From NCBI GenBank assembly GCA_964020155.1, contig OZ026556.1, forward strand, positions 3,856,001 through 3,920,000: DNA of 64,000 nt, written 5' to 3'. The stretch's first letter is position 1. The number at the start of each line of letters is the position of its first letter. The stretch is from Chondrilla cf. caribensis. Lineage: Eukaryota; Porifera; Demospongiae; Chondrillida; Chondrillidae. The notes under the pieces were generated by a model, which saw only the letters and a program-made list of their open reading frames with translations, did not search any database and was not told the origin of the DNA. A program made the translations under genes and the position numbers. This document shows positions 51,767 to 64,000 of this stretch, piece after piece.

Positions 51767-54577
51767 TGTGGTGGCATGTAATGTATACATAACACTACAC
51801 TAATACTATACACACAAGGAAGTACCTACACAAACTATGCTACCCACACATACACACAGTCAAGCAGTACATACTACTGTGTCATGCACAAACATATGAC
51901 TGCAAATAAGTACACTTGCCTCATATGGCAGTGGTAGCTCGGCAAAGATTTCAACACTAGGGCATTCCCCCGATGTGGTGAATCTTCTTTGCCAGGAAGG
52001 TTCTTCATAGATGGGGCTTACCAGCAGCATCTGTACAGTTGAAGGATCATTGCAGTCGTCTTCATCGTCGTCACCAGTTAGTACATGGTACAGAGGGTTG
52101 GACTGGCTTATGGTGGGTCTCACGCCAGGCGTTTTGCCTCCCTTGTCGAACTCATTGCCAGTTTGCTGTTGTCTATCAGCCTCTGTTGTGTCTACCACAT
52201 CGCAAGAGGAAGACTGCAGCTTTACGTTGGTGTACCTAGGATGTGTTGTGTCTGTGCTGGAGCTATTCGATTGCGATTGACGTTTTATGCTCCCACTGTT
52301 TGCAATGACAACATCATCATAGGGATTCAATAAATCAGACCTCTTCTTGTTCAGTTCAACCACAGTGTCGTCATACCCACTACCAGAGCTGGGATCATTC
52401 TTCAACCACGGTGCTCCTCCTCGACGTACCGTAGCAGCTTGATTATAAAATCCGGAATCAGATTCGACTACTGGTACAGCTTTTACCCGTTTTTTGTCTC
52501 CACTGGGTCCACTTGTCACCACATCATCATAAAGATTGAATGGAGTTACCGATTCTGGAATTACACGCATGGTAACATCTGCTGTATGCATACCGGCGAC
52601 CTCTGTGCTTTTCACATATGTGTACTCGACAGCCTCACAGTTTTCATCACACGACTCTTCCCACGATTCAACGTACTCCATGTTCCTGTGTCCCACTGGC
52701 TTGGAATCTGCTGATAATACAAGACTCTGGTTCAGAGGCAGAACTGAAAAAAGAATTCAGACCAACACCAGCAACTACTGTACATATACAATTCTACATG
52801 AAGATGTATATCCCGGTTTATATAACACATATTCTAGTTTATCAAATACAAATCATAGCATCATAAATGTTGAATACAGTGAATTCTCGATTAATCTGCC
52901 ATAATTTTTTTCAAAAAATATGTTGGCTTAACAAGTTTGCCGGATTAACTAGATATTCATTGGTACTTTTACATTATATTGGTACTGGGAAATTGTGGTG
53001 AATTAAGAGGTTTGGCGGATAAAGCAGTGGCAGATTAACGGGAATTCAGTGTACATAATTTAGTCTAACTAGGTGTGCATTACGTGCAAAAACCTCACTA
53101 CAGACATTGCCCATGCAGACCTACAATGGCGCCACAAATATATTCCAACAAATTCTTTAAAATATCTACAAACATGGACCTCAGCTTGGCTGCCCATTTC
53201 CATTCCCCAAGGACAGGTCAATGAACCCTGGCTACACTTCAGCCACTGGAACCGAAAATTGTAATAATTGAATGTTGGATGAATATTTCATTCCAATAAT
53301 CGTCAGTTAATATGCATATAAAACAGTGTGGTGGTTTATTAGGATGAGCTGAAGGTGTCATGATTGTGTGTGACAGCGATCAACTCACCGCCCAGGTCAA
53401 CTTTCTTCTTCTCATCCCTCCTCAATCCAATGTATAGAGCACAGGCTACACCAATTATGGCCAAAAATAAGGGAATCAACAAAATAATGAGAGCAGCCCA
53501 TACTGCATCAGGTGCATCTGATACCTCATTGAATTCATAATAGCAAAAGGTTATGCGAGTGAGAGAGGCATTCATGCATTCAGCTGCCATATCAGCTTCA
53601 GCGGGGAAGAGGAAACTCTCTGTCATGGGATTCATGCCAGTGACTTGTGGACAGTATGATGAGTTCAGTGAGACAAGGTAGAAAGCTTTGTCCACTGGTA
53701 GAGAGATGGGGGTTGATACGTTGTTATTGTCTTGACAACAGAGCAGTAACCTGTTGGTTCTTGAAGGACTGCTGAAACCAGCTGGACAGGTGGCAGTAGT
53801 CCGAAATACACAATAATGGCCCGGTTGCCACTGTTGAGGTGGTGAACAGCTTGCATTTTCGTGTTTCACACAAAGTGAAAACTCAATGTAGCTCTCGGAG
53901 ACGTTGCTTGCCAAGTTTGGTGGGGATGAACTAGGATCTGAGCAGAGTTTCACCTGGACAGGCTTAGATCCCATTGTGGGGAAACCCCGTTCTGCAGATG
54001 GACAGCCATTTTTCGTTCTGGGCAATCCATAAGCTCCATCAGGCCAACAAACTGATTGAAATAAAAAATTCCATATGATGGTTGTACACATGACCTTCCT
54101 GCAGACAACTCGGGACAGTTATAATAATAGTGGAATGAATGTGGAGGAGTCCTACCTTCTAAATGACCTCATACTGAGGAATACACCAGGATAGCGACTG
54201 TACTGTGTTCTCGTGACAACTTCAATTACAAAGGCGCTGAGCCCAGTTCTAAAGTACGTATACGGGCAATGTAACTCGAATTAGCGACAACAAACGTCGC
54301 AATAGAAATTTAATTCGTGTCCTTTCATCCCAACACTCTCCGTGCATGGTTACATTACTGCATTGATAGGACCGACCAGATCCCCGAGATGGACATAGAT
54401 CGGTGCGGTTCGTATTATCTAGGGATATACAGTAGGTACTCGACCACATAATGACAAGCAGTCAACACATCAACACACAAAGACAGATTAACTATAAGAA
54501 CCTTCATTCTGCGACTTGATACATGTCGGACAGCTTGCCATTAGCACACAAGCCAACAGAAGTTGTAAGACCATCAT
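47435..54577 (-). CDS. RTK-D: receptor tyrosine kinase with ApeC-like ectodomain (11 exons)
   Basis: Exons in transcript order: 54577-54502, 54051-53389, 52743-51920, 51402-51218, 50678-50459, 50064-50000, 49673-49514, 49393-49298, 48969-48856, 48462-48377, 47624-47435 (2679 nt, 892 aa). A signal peptide covers the first ~20 residues. The ectodomain (26-208) has the ApeC pattern: [14 protein letters not shown] (27-43), WQPGHYCVF (100-108), CPAGF (114-118), CCQDN (130-134), ISLP..KAFYLV (141-152) and CPQVTGM (159-165). TM is about 211-235. The ~270-aa juxtamembrane exon has NLYDDVV, GYDDTVV, NPYDDVV, RYTNV and IYEEP, and the next exon DLYDDIV. The kinase has GEGNFS, VAIK Lys613, HRDLAARN (His714), GDFG (733) and LRWMAPE. 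The tail is [20 protein letters not shown]. The 51920 donor is GC. ApeC proteins of amphioxus bind peptidoglycan parts; a bacterial ligand here is inference. Confidence 0.84.
47653..47850. mobile_element. MITE with CAGTGGAACCTCT terminal repeats, TA target site
   Basis: cagtggaacctctttataaa at the left end and ttaatagaggttccactg at the right end are inverted repeats, flanked on both sides by TA. The ends resemble pogo/Tigger-type elements. The 198-bp element has no ORF and sits in the last RTK-D intron. Confidence 0.75.
48046..48371. repeat. (ACAG)n then (AC)n tract in RTK-D
   Basis: About 45 bp of ACAG/ACAT units is followed by about 280 bp of AC with ACGC interruptions. It ends some 6 bp from the donor of the exon 48462-48377 (minus strand). 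Confidence 0.95.
50215..50400. repeat. TACAA/TACAG low-complexity array in the intron after kinase exon 1 (RTK-D)
   Basis: Irregular 5-bp units (tacaa, tacag, tacta) run for about 185 bp in the 394-bp intron, giving repetitive Tyr/Cys/Leu peptides in all frames. Confidence 0.9.
51644..51770. repeat. (GT)n microsatellite in RTK-D
   Basis: About 125 bp of GT between the two juxtamembrane exons of RTK-D. Confidence 0.95.
52877..53051. mobile_element. MITE with CAGTGAATTC terminal repeats, TA target site
   Basis: cagtgaattctcgattaatc at the left and gattaacgggaattcagtg at the right are inverted, with TA on both sides. The interior holds further wheel-like repeats of ggattaac and ggtac motifs. 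Related sequence is seen at about 31835-32010 and a left-end fragment at about 7170-7200, so this is a dispersed family. Confidence 0.7.
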
Positions 54578-55166
54578 TTTCTTGGGAAACCTAGGACTAC
54601 TAACACTCGATCCTTGCTAATCGACGGATAACGTAAGGAAATTCCCAGGGAGATCACGTGAGGGGCATGCTGTTCAATTGCGCAATAATGGAAGCTGCAG
54701 CAAAAATGGCTTCCGTTTCGCGCTACCCTATACCTTCTGGGATATGTAGTCGTGCCCTTCGAATTGTCCATACTGAGCATTGGAATAAGGCTGCAATAAA
54801 CGTAACCAGGCTAGTGGTAATTATATCAAAATGTGGAGTCAGTCTTTCCAGCTGTACGCGTATACGGTTGCCTTTCATGTTATTTTTGACTTGTTTGACA
54901 TGTTTGGATAAATCCAACTTTGAGCCATGCAATATCCGGTGAAGCCTTTTGACAACGGAGTGTGATTTTAAGGGTTCCTTCCTTTCACGAGGCGGTATGT
55001 ATCGATGATGGTACCACACGACAATGATATAACAAACCGCCTTCCGTGTATCACATTAGTTCGCCTCGAATTGATTTGGCGAGAAAGACCAGTGCTGTAG
55101 AGATATCCTGAAAAGTAGACTTCAGCTAGCAGTCTAACCATTCTGTTGATAAACAGTACATGTAGC
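54578..55166. promoter_or_regulatory. Head-to-head intergenic region of RTK-D and RTK-E
   Basis: 589 bp lie between the divergent start codons of RTK-D (54577) and RTK-E (55167). The short ORFs in it lack family resemblance or splice support. It must contain both promoters unless further 5' exons exist. No TATA box was recognised. Confidence 0.5.
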
Positions 55167-63891
<8,725 letters not shown>

Positions 63892-64000
63892 GTGAGTGTA
63901 AGGTTTATCTGCATCTGGTATGGTGTGTGCTCACAGCTGAACGCCATTATCCACAACATGCCACTTTCATTTAAACGTACCCTACACATTATGTCCTCAC

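Noticed and set aside
54658..55019. Overlapping plus and minus ORFs of 70-98 codons in the RTK-D/RTK-E spacer
   Set aside because: Both strands are open over the same bases, with no splice-site support or family resemblance. The interval is expected to be promoter DNA.

Overview
The window is nuclear DNA of an invertebrate animal. It has many spliceosomal introns, long (GT)n/(AC)n tracts, many private minisatellites and small inverted-repeat transposons. A cluster of receptor tyrosine kinases (RTKs) with unusual ectodomains, one of them ApeC-like, makes a sponge or another early-branching metazoan my best guess; no taxonomic marker proves it. All exon models below were built by hand from reading frame, splice-site consensus, intron phase and remembered family motifs. 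No transcript evidence or database search was used.

Layout. Positions 1-15622 carry three minus-strand genes: the 5' end of a type II membrane protein (1-439), a complete ARL6IP1-like ER-shaping protein in 5 exons (929-2650), and a complete FANCM DNA translocase in 17 exons (2744-15622, about 2021 aa). FANCM ends only 93 bp before the ARL6IP1-like start codon. From 15734 to the right edge there is an array of related RTK genes, called RTK-A to RTK-E here. RTK-A (15734-24034, +) has almost no ectodomain. A broken kinase-less relative lies at 25724-27850. RTK-B (28629-35641, +) has a mucin-like stalk. RTK-C (36699-46845, +) has HYETQP repeats. RTK-D (47435-54577, -) has an ApeC-like ectodomain. 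RTK-E (55167-63891, +) is cut by the window edge.

The array is one family with exchangeable outsides. The kinase exons, a juxtamembrane motif and a C-terminal motif are shared. The signal-peptide, ectodomain and stalk/transmembrane exons are mostly bounded by phase-1 introns, a layout that allows exon shuffling. Three genes and the broken copy share an unnamed extracellular domain of about 180 aa. RTK-D instead carries an ApeC-like domain, a family linked in amphioxus to recognition of bacterial cell walls. I infer a diversified set of surface sensors, possibly for microbes, that feed one tyrosine-phosphorylation output through varied tyrosine-rich juxtamembrane segments.

Between and within the genes lie dinucleotide tracts, minisatellites, several short inverted-repeat elements and a perfect 68-bp direct repeat. 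I saw no tRNA, rRNA, CRISPR array or prokaryotic-type operon.
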